Counted from the stretch's first letter, positions 36,291 through 45,089 are shown. The stretch is DNA of 64,000 nt from CAVSDF01 sp963726715 (GCA_963726715.1 CAVSDF010000015.1:124001-188000), one strand, 5' to 3'. Numbers and translations: made by a program. The notes: generated by a model not told the origin, from the sequence alone.

Positions 36291-38718
36291 TCAAAACGCC
36301 AGCACCTCGCGGGCGGCGCGGAGGACGTCGGCGTCCTGCGGGAGGACGGCGTCTTCGAGCGGGGCGGCGAAGGGGATGTAGGTGAAGGCACCGCCGACGC
36401 GGCGCACGGGGGCGTCGAGGGACGGCGAAGGCGCGGTCGGCGATGAGGGCCGCGATCTCGGCGCCGAAGCCCATGAACGTGTGGTCCTCGTGGACGACGA
36501 GCGCGCGGTGCGTCTTGCGCACGCTCGCGAGGATCGCCTCGGTGTCGAGCGGGAGGATCGAACGCAGGTCGATCACCTCGACCGACACGCCTTCCTTCTC
36601 CAGCACCTTGGCGGCGGCGAGCGACTTGTGGACCATCATGCCGTAGGTCACGAGCGTCAGGTCGGTGCCCTCGCGGGCGATGCGCGCCTTGCCGATCTCC
36701 ACGAGGTAGTCGGCGTCGGGCGAGGGCGAGCGGGCGGCGGCCATGCGGTAGAGCGCCTTGTGTTCGAGGAAGAGCACCGGGTCGTCGCCGCGGATCGCGC
36801 TCTTGAGCAGGCCCTTGGCGTCGGCGGCGTTCGAGGGCATGACGACCTTGATGCCGGGGAAGTGCGCGAAGTGCGCCTCGATGTTCTGGCTGTGGCAGAG
36901 GCCGCCGTGGATGTAGCCGCCGCACGGGATGCGGATGACGACGGGCGCCGTCCACGCGTTGTTCGAGCGGAAACGGAGCGGCGCGATCTGGTTGCGGATC
37001 GCGTCGATGCCGGGCCAGATGTAGTCGGCGAACTGGATCTCGACGACCGGCTTGAAGCCCATCGCCGCCAGGCCCGTCGCCGTGCCGAGGATCGACGCCT
37101 CGGCGAGCGGGCTGTTGAAGCAGCGGTCCTTGCCGAAGCGGGCCGTGAGGTCGCGGGTCGCGGTGAAGACGCCGCCCTTGCCGCCGCCGACGTCCTCGCC
37201 GTAGACGAGCACGCGTTCGTCCCGCTCCATCTCCTCGGCGAGCGCGTCGTTGATGGCGTCGACGACCACGCGCGGCTCGCCCGACGGCACCGTCGCTTCG
37301 TAGGCGAGCGCGGGCGGGGTCTCGCTGTAGATGTGGTCGGCGACGGTCGCCGCGTCGGGGTCGGCCTGCTGATCGGCCCAGACGGTGTCGGCGTCGATCT
37401 CGCGGGCGACGTCCTTGCGCGTGGCCTCGGCGTCTTCGTGCGTGATGATTCCGGCGTCGAGCAGGCGGGCCTCGTAGCGGAGGACGGGGTCGAGGCGGGC
37501 GTCGGCGTCGAGTTCCTCGGGCGTGCGGTACTTGACGTGGCTGTCGGACGACGAGTGCGGGAGCAGGCGGACGACGTCGCAGACGAGCAGGACGGGGCCT
37601 TTGCCCGCGCGAAGGTGGGCGGTGGCGGCCTCGAAGACCGAGGCGGACTCGAAGAAGTCGGTGCCGTCGAACGTCATCCGCGTGAGGCCCACGTACCCCG
37701 CGCCGAAACCGTACGCCGAGCCGCCCGCGGTCTGGTCGGCGACGGGCACCGAGATCGCGTACTTGTTGTCCTGCACGAGAAACAGCACCGGCGCGGCGAC
37801 GCGGCTCGACCAGTTGAGCGCCTCGTGGAACGTGCCCTGACTCGTCGCGCCATCGCCGCAGGAGGCGACCGCAAACGCGCCCTCGCCCTCCTCGATGCCC
37901 TCGCGCTGGATGCCGAGCGCGAACCCGACGGCCGGCAGGAACTGCGCCCCGACCGACGACGAGGTCGAGAAGATGTTGAGGCCGCGGTGGCCGAAGTGCT
38001 CGGCCATCTGCCGCCCGCCGCTCGACGGGTCGTCGGCCTTGGCCATGTGCGCGAGGAGCGTCTCGCGCGGCGTCATGCCCACCATCAGGGTGAGCGTGAG
38101 GTCGCGGTAGTAGAGCGAGAAGTAGTCGTGGCCGCCGCGCGCGTAGAGGCCGAGCGCCGCCTGCGCCGCCTCGTGGCCGCTCGTGCCGATGTGGAAGAAG
38201 CCCTTGCCCTGCTTGAGCAGCGTCAGCATCTTGTCGTCGAGGCGCCGCGCCGTGAGCATGGTGCGGTAGACGCGGAGGAGCGTCTCGCGGTCGAAATCAT
38301 CGGGGCCGAGCGTGCGGATGTCGAGGTCGCCGCGCGGCCCGGCATCGGCGTCGAGCACCGCGGCCGCGTCGGTGGCGGCGTCGGCCGTGGCGACGGCGTC
38401 GTCGGCCTGCTCGTGGGCGGTGATGGCGCTGATGGCCTCCTCGCCTGCGCGGGCGATCTCGCGGTCGAGCACATCGGACGACGGCGCACCGTCGCCACCG
38501 GGGGCGGGGCGGCTCTCGCCTGTGGCGGCGATCTTCGCGCGGCTCTTCGCAGCACCCGCAGGCATGGCGTTGGGTGCTGCCGCGCGCGTACGGCGGGCCG
38601 CCGCCGGGGCGTCCGTGCCGGCGGCGGCACCGACGGGGGCGCCGTTGGGCGTGGAGGCCGGAAGCGCTTTTTTGCGGGGGGCGGGCGTGTTGGGGGTCGC
38701 GGAGGGCGTCTTGGCCAT
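36291..38718 (-). CDS. Fused alpha/beta E1 of a 2-oxoacid dehydrogenase complex, frameshifted at the end
   Basis: This chain of about 808 residues joins the E1 alpha and beta subunits that decarboxylate a 2-oxoacid (pyruvate or branched-chain) with thiamine diphosphate. An Ala/Pro/Lys-rich head of about 150 residues precedes the alpha part (LKQGKGFFHIGTSGHEAAQA). The ThDP motif is GDGATSQGTFHEALNW with QDNKYAISVP. The beta part starts at about residue 478 (AINDALAEEMERDERVLVYG) and includes EASILGTATGLAAMGF and CGGYIHGGLCHSQ. One extra base near 36419-36421 breaks the last 40 or so residues; the true end is LDAPVRRVGGAFTYIPFAAP, then RAAREVLAF. No E2 or E3 gene is nearby. Similar fusions occur in Bacteroidota and are usually called 2-oxoisovalerate dehydrogenase E1. 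Confidence 0.88.
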
Positions 38719-38816
38719 CGGTCGGTCGGAAAGGAGTCGGCGCGGAAGTACAGGTGCCGGATCGGGCCGCGCGCTGGCCCCGGAGGTGGGGTCGGGGCGC
38801 GGCGAGCACAGAGAGG

Positions 38817-38824
38817 CCAAGATA
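38817..38824 (-). promoter_or_regulatory. TATCTTGG promoter-like element
   Basis: On the minus strand TATCTTGG lies 98 bases before the E1 start codon, giving a leader of about 90 bases. Confidence 0.45.
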
Positions 38825-38885
38825 CGGCGGGCGGGTCGAGCCTCGTCCGGGAGGCTGCTCGGATGGGATGCACGCCTCGAACATG

Positions 38886-38903
38886 TCAGGTGCAGGGACC
38901 TGG
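38886..38903. repeat. AGGT-ACCT type dispersed palindrome
   Basis: tcaggt, six bases (gcaggg), acctgg repeat the centre seen at 24261, 36201 and 59361. It lies in the divergent promoter region of E1 and the acetyltransferase. Confidence 0.45.
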
Positions 38904-38908
38904 ACCGG

Positions 38909-38942
38909 TTGACCCGCCGCATCGCCTCCACCGGTACCTTCG
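38909..38942 (+). promoter_or_regulatory. Candidate promoter of the acetyltransferase gene
   Basis: TTGACC at 38909-38914 and TACCTTCG at 38935-38942 lie before the ATG at 38966, with a 20-base spacer. Confidence 0.45.
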
Positions 38943-38965
38943 CTCCCCTGCCCTTCCGCCCTCCG

Positions 38966-39499
38966 ATGCCCCTCGTCACCCACCACCTCGCCCTCGCCGC
39001 CGCGCCCGAATCGCCCGCACGCCCGCTTCCCGGCGGCGCGCGCGTGATGCGCGCCGCGCCGCCGTCGGTCGCCTTCTACCGCTTCCTCTACCGCAGCGTC
39101 GGCGTGCTCTGGCACTGGACCGACCGCACGCGCCTCTCCGACGATGCCCTCGCCGCGCTCGTCACGCCCGATGCGGTCTACGTCCACGTTCTCTACCTCC
39201 ACGGCTCGCCCGCCGGGTACGCCGAGATCGCCTACGGCCCGTTCGACGCCGGTGAATCGGTCGCCGAGGGCGAGGCGCAGATCGTCTACTTCGGCCTCGT
39301 GCCGGAGGCCATCGGCAAGGGCACGGGCGGCGCGTTTCTCGACTGGGCCGTCCGCGAGGCGTTCGCGGAAGGCGCGCGCCGCAGCGGTCGTCCGCTCCGG
39401 GCGCTGCGCGTCCACACGTGCTCGCTCGACCATCCGCGCGCCCTCGCCGCCTACGAGCGCGCCGGGTTCACCGTCGAGCGGGTGGAGACGGTGCCGTGA
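38966..39499 (+). CDS. GNAT acetyltransferase
   Basis: The 177-residue protein has a GNAT fold: FYRFLYRSVGVLWHWTDRTR at about residues 36-55, GYAEIAYGPF, IVYFGLVPEAIGKGTGGAFL (acetyl-CoA loop QxxGxG-like) and a C-terminal LRVHTCSLDHPRALAAYERA with GF following. It resembles acetyltransferases with a WHW signature. The acceptor is unknown. Its last 32 bases overlap, tail to tail, the end of the thioredoxin-like gene on the other strand. Confidence 0.83.
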   Translation: MPLVTHHLALAAAPESPARPLPGGARVMRAAPPSVAFYRFLYRSVGVLWHWTDRTRLSDDALAALVTPDAVYVHVLYLHGSPAGYAEIAYGPFDAGESVAEGEAQIVYFGLVPEAIGKGTGGAFLDWAVREAFAEGARRSGRPLRALRVHTCSLDHPRALAAYERAGFTVERVETVP

Positions 39500-40217
39500 G
39501 CGTCGTTTGCCGCGCGGCGAGGTTGGGCTGGAGTTCGTCCGCGACGAGCGCTTCGAAGGCCTCGTACGTCTGCCCGCCGACGACGAGGCGTTTCAGCGTG
39601 CCGTCGCGCGCGATGAGGAACGTGACCGGACGCGTCGACGAGGCGCGGGCGTAGGGATCGGGGAGGCCACCGAGGTCGGCGAGGCCGACGATGGATTCGG
39701 TGGCGGTGCGCTCGACGAAGGGGAGGACGGTCGTCTCGTCTTCATCGGAGAGGGCGACGACGGTGAGGCCGAGGGCGTCGTAGGTGGCGGCGAGGCGGGC
39801 CAGGTCGGGCATCTCGCGCACGCACGGCCCGCACCATGTGGCCCAGAGGTTGACGAGCACGACGCGCCCGCGCAGCTCGGAGAGGCGCGCGGGCGTGCCG
39901 TCGAGTTTCAGGTAGGCGATCTCCGGCGCCGTCGCTCCGGCCTCATCGGCGCGCAGCGACGGCATCCCCGCCATCGCCGCGCCGAGGTCGTCCGGCCCGA
40001 CGCGCGGCTCGCCCGGACGCGGCCCGCCCGTTCGTGGCGCCTGCGTGGCCAGCCATACCAGAATCGCCGCCGTGCCGACGAGCGCCACCGAGAGCGCGAG
40101 GCCCGCCACCCCGGCCCTGTCACGCGGGCGCTCGTTGCGGAAGAGCAGCACGACGAAGACGACGGCAGCGATGAGGAGCGTCGCCGCAGTGGCGAGGAGG
40201 ACGGTCGGCGAGATCAT
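39468..40217 (-). CDS. TlpA/ResA-like membrane thiol-disulfide protein
   Basis: The 249-residue protein has two membrane helices (residues about 4-26 and 36-57) and a thioredoxin-like domain from about residue 95. The redox motif is WCGPC (Cys129, Cys132) in LWATWCGPCVREMPDLA, with the cis-proline region STRPVTFLIARDG. It would reduce disulfides outside the membrane, for instance apocytochrome c cysteines before heme attachment. The ccm genes at 42.6-45 kb fit such a role, though the genes are separate. The ATG chosen begins the first helix. Confidence 0.85.
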   Translation of the reverse strand: MISPTVLLATAATLLIAAVVFVVLLFRNERPRDRAGVAGLALSVALVGTAAILVWLATQAPRTGGPRPGEPRVGPDDLGAAMAGMPSLRADEAGATAPEIAYLKLDGTPARLSELRGRVVLVNLWATWCGPCVREMPDLARLAATYDALGLTVVALSDEDETTVLPFVERTATESIVGLADLGGLPDPYARASSTRPVTFLIARDGTLKRLVVGGQTYEAFEALVADELQPNLAARQTTLTAPSPPARR

Positions 40218-40344
40218 GCCGCCGCCAACGCCGCCCGTGCGGGGCGGTGCCGGGCGCGGCGCGCGAGGCGACGGACGACAGTCGCCACCCATCGCCTCCC
40301 GCGCACATCACGACACCGAACGTCCGTAGCACCTGTCTTGCGGG

Positions 40345-41540
40345 TCAAGGGGCGGGGCTCAGATTCGGCTCCCAGCAGCGACCCTGACGCACCATCGCGT
40401 TGAGCATCACGATCAGCTTGCGCATCACCGCCACGAGCGCCACCTTCGGCGCCTTGCCACGCGCGAGAAGAGATGCACAGAAGGCCCGCAGCACCGCGTT
40501 GTGACGCCATGACCACGGGCGCCGACATGCAGAGCACCGAGCGCACCGACAAGCGCCCGCCCCACGTCGTCCGAGCGCCCCGCATCCGACTGCTCTCGCA
40601 GGCGTGCGGCGCCACCCCGACGAGCGAGGCGATCTGCCGCCCCGAGAGCCGTCCGAACTCCGGCAGATCCGCAACCAGCGTCGCCGAGATGGCCCCGTCG
40701 CCCTGCCTTCTCTGCCCGTCGAGGAAGGCGATGTGCGCCTCGATGCTCGCCCGCAGTGCCTCATCGGCGCGGTGCAGGCGGTTTCGCTCAGCGGTGAGCA
40801 TGTCGGAGACCTGTCGGCGCCGACCCACGAGCGCCTCCATCGCGCGCTGCTCGGCATCGGGGAGCGCACGCACGTCGGGGCGCATGGCGCTCGCGAAGCG
40901 GGCGAGCACGCGTGCGCCCGTGCAGTCGGTCTTGGCAAACTGTCCGCTCGCGCGGGCGAACTCGCGCACCTGGCTCGGATTGACGACGGCGACGGCAATG
41001 GCGCTCACGGCGAGGGCGTGTTCGAGGCCGCCGGTGGCGGGTCGCAGAGGGCGGCATCGAGCCGTAGCCGTGCGCGCGACGGTGGCGTGCTCGCAGACGG
41101 TCCCGAGCAGCGCGATGGCCGCGAAGCCCGAGTCGGCGACCACGACGACCGGACGCCCTCGCAGCCAGCGGGCAACCTGACGCACGGCCTGACGCGCGGG
41201 GTCGAGGCGCATCTTCGCGGTGCAGCCGCGCCGGGCGTAGACCCTCGCGCTCGGACAGAGCACGGTGAGCAACGGGCGCGCTCAGAACCGGCCTGCCCAC
41301 GGGATCGGGGCGAGGATGGAAAGGGCAAGCCGTCGCAGGCCGGACGTCTTGACGAAGCAGCCGTGACCGGAGCGCACCGGATCGCGGTAGATGCTGAGTT
41401 GCAGAGGATGGGTCGGAAGGCGACTCTGCCATCCGCGAGGGCGGGAGGCAGCGTGGGTGGCGTCCGTGTGCGAGAGAGAAGCCGTGAGCTACGACGCCCC
41501 GGCCCTCGCTACACAAATGGCCCAAATCCAGCTCGGACGA
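40345..41540 (-). mobile_element. IS relic: 5'-truncated IS110 transposase joined to a DDE transposase fragment
   Basis: From about 41040 down to 40345 the minus strand encodes the latter part of an IS110-family transposase: VVNPSQVREFARASGQFAKT, ARVLARFASAMRPDVR, then LPEFGRLSGRQIASLVGVAP and, after a frame change, MRKLIVMLNAMVRQGRCW. The N-terminal DEDD catalytic part is absent, and about 20 residues before LPEFG are missing. From about 41540 to 41040 lies part of a DDE (IS701-like) transposase: LTVLCPSARVYARRG, RGRPVVVVADSGFAA and, in a shifted frame, RLRLDAALCDPP. Neither is functional. IS110 appears to have joined or inserted into the older DDE element and then both decayed. Confidence 0.75.
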
Positions 41541-41609
41541 CAAACTTACGGGTGTTATCGGGAATAACCGGCGCCTTGCACCGGTCCCTCGGCCCTCGAC
41601 CGACGACTC

Positions 41610-42164
41610 TCACCGCCCCACCGGTGCCACTCCCTCAGACCGGGCGCAGGTGGCCTTCGTGATGTCGATGGCGGCTTCGGGGGCGCCACCGCTCATCTGT
41701 CGGTACTCGTAGCGAAGGTCGAACCCCGCGTCGAAGGCGCGGCGGGCGAGGACGGTGTTGCACGCGCGGCGGGCGAGGACGGCGAGGCCGCTGTCGACGA
41801 GCACGCGCTGCGACGGGTCGAGGCCGCGGTCGAGGGCGGCGGTGTAGCGGTAGACGAGGCGCCGGTCGGCGACGGCGATGCTGTCGAGGCGCGTCACGTC
41901 GTCGACGGCGGCGGGCAGGCGCCGGTTGACCAGGGCGACGGCGGCGCGCAGCTCGGACGCGCTCACTCGGCCCTCTCCCTCCGCACTCGCCCCGCCTTGA
42001 AACACGCCCGCGGGCGCTTCCGGCTCGGGTGGCGGTCCCGGCGGCGGGGGTGGGATGTCGCGTCCGCATGCCCCGAGCGCGAGCGCGATCCCCCACGCCA
42101 CCCGGAGGCGGCATGCGGGGGACGCCCGGAGCGGGCGCAGCGGTGAAAACGGCGGGGATGGCAT
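41610..42164 (-). CDS. Unknown lipoprotein-like protein
   Basis: The 184-residue protein has an N-terminal signal with a possible lipobox (ALALGAC), then a Pro/Glu-rich segment. The mature domain contains AAVALVNRRLPAAVDDVTRL, VYRYTAAL, RACNTVLARRAFDAGFDLRYEYR and ITKATC. This pattern occurs in small periplasmic proteins of unknown function, with two Cys that probably pair. An alternative TTG start lies 9 bases upstream, but the ATG at 42164 is preferred. Confidence 0.65.
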   Translation of the reverse strand: MPSPPFSPLRPLRASPACRLRVAWGIALALGACGRDIPPPPPGPPPEPEAPAGVFQGGASAEGEGRVSASELRAAVALVNRRLPAAVDDVTRLDSIAVADRRLVYRYTAALDRGLDPSQRVLVDSGLAVLARRACNTVLARRAFDAGFDLRYEYRQMSGGAPEAAIDITKATCARSEGVAPVGR

Positions 42165-42169
42165 CGCAG

Positions 42170-42198
42170 GCAACTTAACCCAGAGTCACCCCTGTCAA
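42170..42198 (-). promoter_or_regulatory. Candidate promoter overlapping a terminator hairpin
   Basis: On the minus strand TTGACA (42198-42193) and TAAGTTGC (42177-42170) are 15 bases apart. The -35-like box is part of the hairpin at 42188-42220, so termination of the upstream operon and initiation for this gene share bases. Confidence 0.4.
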
Positions 42199-42220
42199 CT
42201 CTCCCAGACCTGACAGGGGT
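42188..42220 (-). terminator. Terminator of the ccm operon
   Basis: acccctgtca and tgacaggggt form a perfect 10-bp stem with a 13-base loop, 23 bases after the DUF1499 stop. No clear T run follows. Confidence 0.55.
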
Positions 42221-42242
42221 ACGCGGCCGGTTCGTCCACCAC

Positions 42243-42596
42243 TCAGCCCAACCGCTCGGTCAGCGCCTCGACGAGCGCCCGCATCCGCAGGGCGTTGACG
42301 CCGAGGTCGCCGCGCCCGACGCGCGAGGCGCTGCGGAGGGTGACGACGGTCTGGGCGCCACGCGGGGCGATGTGCGCATCGACATCGTCGACGAAGAGGC
42401 CGAAGGCAACGCGGTATTCAGCATGGAGACCCGCATCAGGCGTGGCGACGGGGGCGCCGGCGCGGCCGATGACGATGCCGTGGGTCTCGCGGATCGCCGC
42501 GTCGAGGGCGGCGCGGGCCTCGTCTGGCGTTGCCGAGACGACGATCTCGCGGCGCTGGCACGAGGCGGGGCCGGTGCAGGGAAGCGGCTCGTTCAT
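42243..42596 (-). CDS. DUF1499 family protein
   Basis: The 117-residue protein matches DUF1499 in its order of elements: a VVSATPDEARAALDAAI helix, AEYRVAFGLFVDDVDAHI (usually LFRFVDDVEF) and VVTLRSASRVGRGDLGVN (usually HVRSASRVGRSDLGVN), closing with MRALVEAL. The family has no firm function. It starts one base after the ccmE stop and so belongs to the cytochrome c maturation operon here. The Cys-x5-Cys at residues 7-13 (CTGPASC) is unusual and might bind metal or heme, but that is speculation. Confidence 0.83.
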   Translation of the reverse strand: MNEPLPCTGPASCQRREIVVSATPDEARAALDAAIRETHGIVIGRAGAPVATPDAGLHAEYRVAFGLFVDDVDAHIAPRGAQTVVTLRSASRVGRGDLGVNALRMRALVEALTERLG

Positions 42597-42597
42597 C

Positions 42598-43071
42598 TCA
42601 GCCCTCGACCGAAGGGGTGGCGGCGGGCACGAGCGGCGCGGCCGTCGGCGAGGTGGCTCCGGCGGCGGGGCGGGGGGCGGCGCGGTACTCCGTCTCCTCC
42701 GGCGCGCGGCCGTCGTTGTACTTCGAGGGGCACTTGACGAGGATCTTGTCGGCGACGAACGCCGCGCCTTCCGCGCGCCCTTCCACGACGACCTGCTGGG
42801 CCTCTTCGAAGTTGGCGGGCTTCGGGTTGTGGTACTCGACGACGCGGCGCTGGCCCTTGTCGTCGAGCATCTCGAAGGTGAAGACGTTGGAGCCGCGGTC
42901 GTAATCGAAGCGTCCGTCCTTCACCCACGTCCCCACGACGTGCGCCGTCGTGCCGGCGTCGGCGGCCTCGGCGAAGTCCATGTAGCCGCCGACCTGCTTG
43001 CCGAACGAGCGGAAGAGCAGGAGCGAGAAGACGGCGAGGACGAGGAATCCAGCGATGGCTTTGGGCTTCAT
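42598..43071 (-). CDS. ccmE: CcmE heme chaperone, CxxxY type
   Basis: The 157-residue protein has one N-terminal membrane anchor (IAGFLVLAVFSLLLF) and the OB-fold of CcmE, which carries heme covalently to the cytochrome c synthetase. The heme site is CPSKY (Cys114, Tyr118). Classical CcmE uses His in HDENY; the Cys variant is known from some other bacteria and archaea. A Pro/Ala-rich tail follows. The gene lies between ccmD and DUF1499 in an operon. Confidence 0.85.
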   Translation of the reverse strand: MKPKAIAGFLVLAVFSLLLFRSFGKQVGGYMDFAEAADAGTTAHVVGTWVKDGRFDYDRGSNVFTFEMLDDKGQRRVVEYHNPKPANFEEAQQVVVEGRAEGAAFVADKILVKCPSKYNDGRAPEETEYRAAPRPAAGATSPTAAPLVPAATPSVEG

Positions 43072-43122
43072 GGCAGCGGGCGGAGACGGGGGAGAACGAA
43101 CCGGAAGGAGGAAGATCGGTCG

Positions 43123-43389
43123 TCAGAGCGGCGAATCGCGCCCGTCCGCGTCGCGGAGATCGAGGGCGCGCTCCAACCGGGCGAGGCGGCGGTCGTTGGC
43201 GAGGAGCAGGGCGGCGATGCCGAGCCAGATGATGAGCACGACCGCGGCGACGACGTAGAGCTTGTCCTGCTGCAACATCACCGATTCGAGCGGCGTCGGC
43301 GGCGCGTCGGGCAGGAGCTGCGAGACCGGGTGGACGACGGTGTCGGCGGCGGCAGCGGCGAGCGAGTCGGCGATCTGGGAGAGGGTCAC
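43123..43389 (-). CDS. ccmD: CcmD-like small membrane protein
   Basis: The 88-residue protein, from a GTG start, has one membrane helix (LYVVAAVVLIIWLGIAALLL) followed by ANDRRLARLERALDL, the pattern of Bacteroidota CcmD, which links the CcmABC module to CcmE. The position between ccmC and ccmE supports this. The first 40 residues are unusually long for CcmD. Confidence 0.78.
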   Translation of the reverse strand: MTLSQIADSLAAAAADTVVHPVSQLLPDAPPTPLESVMLQQDKLYVVAAVVLIIWLGIAALLLANDRRLARLERALDLRDADGRDSPL

Positions 43390-43417
43390 GGGGGCGTGGT
43401 GGGGGAGACGTGCGCGG

Positions 43418-44113
43418 TCAGAGGACAGGCTCGGGCGCAAGGCGGCGCTCGACGAGGACGGTGCGGACGCGCTGCGTGTAGATCACCCAGAAGAGACCGA
43501 TGAACGCCGCGAAGGCCGGGTAGAGCACGAGCCGCATCGTCCAGTCCGTCACCTGCGAGAAGGCGACGTTGCCCTCGGCGCCGGGGTGCAGGCTGGCGAG
43601 CTGGCGCGGGACGACGTAGAGCAGGAACGGCACGCAGGCGAAGGCGAAGAGGTTGTAGGCGCCGCTCAGGCGGGCGCGGCGGCGCGGGTCGTCGAGGGCG
43701 GAGCGGAGCACGAAGTAGGCGCCGTAGATGAGCAGCTGCACCGCCGCCATCAGCTGCTTCGGGTCGTTGTTCCACCACAAACCGGTGCCCTGGTACCAGG
43801 TGAAGCGCGCCCACGTCATCCCGGTGACGAGCCCGAGCAGCCCGAAGGCCATCCCGACGCGCGCCGCCTCGGCGCTCCGCAGGTCGTGCTCGATCTCGCC
43901 GGTCCGCAGCATCCGGAAGGCGTGCCACGCGCTGACCCCCATCGCGGCCATGAGCGTGAACCACATCGGGACGTGGAAGAACAGGTTGCGCGCCGTCTGC
44001 CCGAGGATGTCGTCGACGCGCGGAAACGGCGCCGCGATGCCCGCGACCGCAACCGCGGTGAGCGTCACGAGGACGGCGTTGCGGACGATCCGGTAGCGGC
44101 GCAGCGAAACCAT
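43418..44113 (-). CDS. ccmC: CcmC heme-handling protein
   Basis: The 231-residue protein has six membrane helices. CcmC presents heme to CcmE. The Trp-rich loop is TWYQGTGLWWNNDPKQ, and the two axial His lie in ARNLFFHVPMWF and in the loop VVPRQLASLHPGAEGNV. The length and arrangement match the family. It starts at an ATG about 250 bases from the ccmB stop; a GGTGAG-type tail and a short gap lie between, so ccmC may have its own promoter. Confidence 0.88.
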   Translation of the reverse strand: MVSLRRYRIVRNAVLVTLTAVAVAGIAAPFPRVDDILGQTARNLFFHVPMWFTLMAAMGVSAWHAFRMLRTGEIEHDLRSAEAARVGMAFGLLGLVTGMTWARFTWYQGTGLWWNNDPKQLMAAVQLLIYGAYFVLRSALDDPRRRARLSGAYNLFAFACVPFLLYVVPRQLASLHPGAEGNVAFSQVTDWTMRLVLYPAFAAFIGLFWVIYTQRVRTVLVERRLAPEPVL

Positions 44114-44305
44114 CGGCGGCGAAAACGGCAGGCGGAAGAAGACGGGGGAGGACGCTCTGGCAAAGGCGTCACACCCCGATAGGTTCGCGGATCGCGCCGC
44201 GAAGGGTTCTCGAACATCGGAGTCAGTGGGGGTGTGGGTGGCTGAGGCAGTGAGTGCGAGCCGCGGAGGCGAGGTTCGCGCGCGGGTGGTACCCTGTCGA
44301 CCCAC

Positions 44306-44360
44306 GACAAACCATCAACCACCAGCACCCCACCAACTCACCCCTCACCATCTCGCCAAC
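44306..44360 (-). repeat. GGTGAG-rich tail after ccmB
   Basis: After the ccmB stop the coding strand reads gttggcgagatggtgagg, then ggtgagttggtggggtg and ctggtggttgatggtttg. This is the longest of the tails. Confidence 0.6.
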
Positions 44361-45032
44361 TCACTCCCCCCAGACGTACTCGAACAGCAGCGTCGCCGCC
44401 GCGACGACGACGACCGAGAATGAGCCGAGCGTCACGAGGCCGTCGGTGGCGCCCGACCAGCCGACGCCGCCGTCGAGGGAGGCGCGGGTGAGGCGGACGG
44501 CAGAGAGCAGAAGCGGCACCAGGAGGGGGAAGAGCAGCATCGGCAGCAGCCCCGCCCCGCCCCGCGCCCGCGCGACGAGCGCTGCGAGAAGCGTCGTCGT
44601 GCCCGCGAGGCCCGTCCCGCCGAGCGCGACCGTCGCCGCGAGAAGGCCCGGATGGGCGACCGGCGCGCCGAGGACGACGAGGAACGCGCCTGCCGTGACG
44701 GCGCCGAGGCCGAGCGTGAGCGCGAGCGTGAAGAGGAGTTTGCCGGTGTAGACCGCCCCCGGCGTGGCGACGAGGCGCAGCAGGAGATCCGTGCCGGTCT
44801 CGACCTCCCCGACGAACGTCCGCCCCAGCCCGACCGACGCCGCGAACAGCATCGACACCCACAGGAGGGCCGCCTGCACGTCCGGCTCGGGGCGCCGCCC
44901 GACGAGGGCGAAGTAGACCGTCATCACCGTCGCGAGGGCGAACATCCCGAGCGCGCTCACCGCCACGCGCTGCCGCCATTCGACGCGCACCTCCTTGCGC
45001 AGCACCGCCCACGAACGCGAAACGAAGGACAT
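44361..45032 (-). CDS. ccmB: CcmB heme-exporter membrane subunit
   Basis: The 223-residue protein has six membrane helices and the conserved phrases KEVRVEWRQRVAV, GRTFVGEVETGTDLLLRL, and a final SVVVVAAATLLFEYVWGE; Phe-Glu-Tyr-Val-Trp near the end is usual for CcmB. With the ATPase CcmA it helps release holo-CcmE. ccmA, normally adjacent, is not present: upstream is a palindrome and a gene on the other strand. CcmA must be encoded elsewhere or be missing. Confidence 0.88.
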   Translation of the reverse strand: MSFVSRSWAVLRKEVRVEWRQRVAVSALGMFALATVMTVYFALVGRRPEPDVQAALLWVSMLFAASVGLGRTFVGEVETGTDLLLRLVATPGAVYTGKLLFTLALTLGLGAVTAGAFLVVLGAPVAHPGLLAATVALGGTGLAGTTTLLAALVARARGGAGLLPMLLFPLLVPLLLSAVRLTRASLDGGVGWSGATDGLVTLGSFSVVVVAAATLLFEYVWGE

Positions 45033-45061
45033 CGGGGATGGGGGACGGGGGATGACTGGAC

Positions 45062-45089
45062 GTAGGGGCGCGATCGATCGCGCCCCTAC
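45062..45089. repeat. Perfect 28-base palindrome, GTAGGGG type
   Basis: gtaggggcgcgatc is followed directly by its reverse complement. It lies between the divergent ccmB and ADP-ribosylglycohydrolase-like genes. Confidence 0.75.

Noticed and set aside
40214..41272. A single intact transposase gene
   Set aside because: Its front half belongs to a DDE transposase and its back half to IS110, with deletions and a frame change; it cannot be functional.
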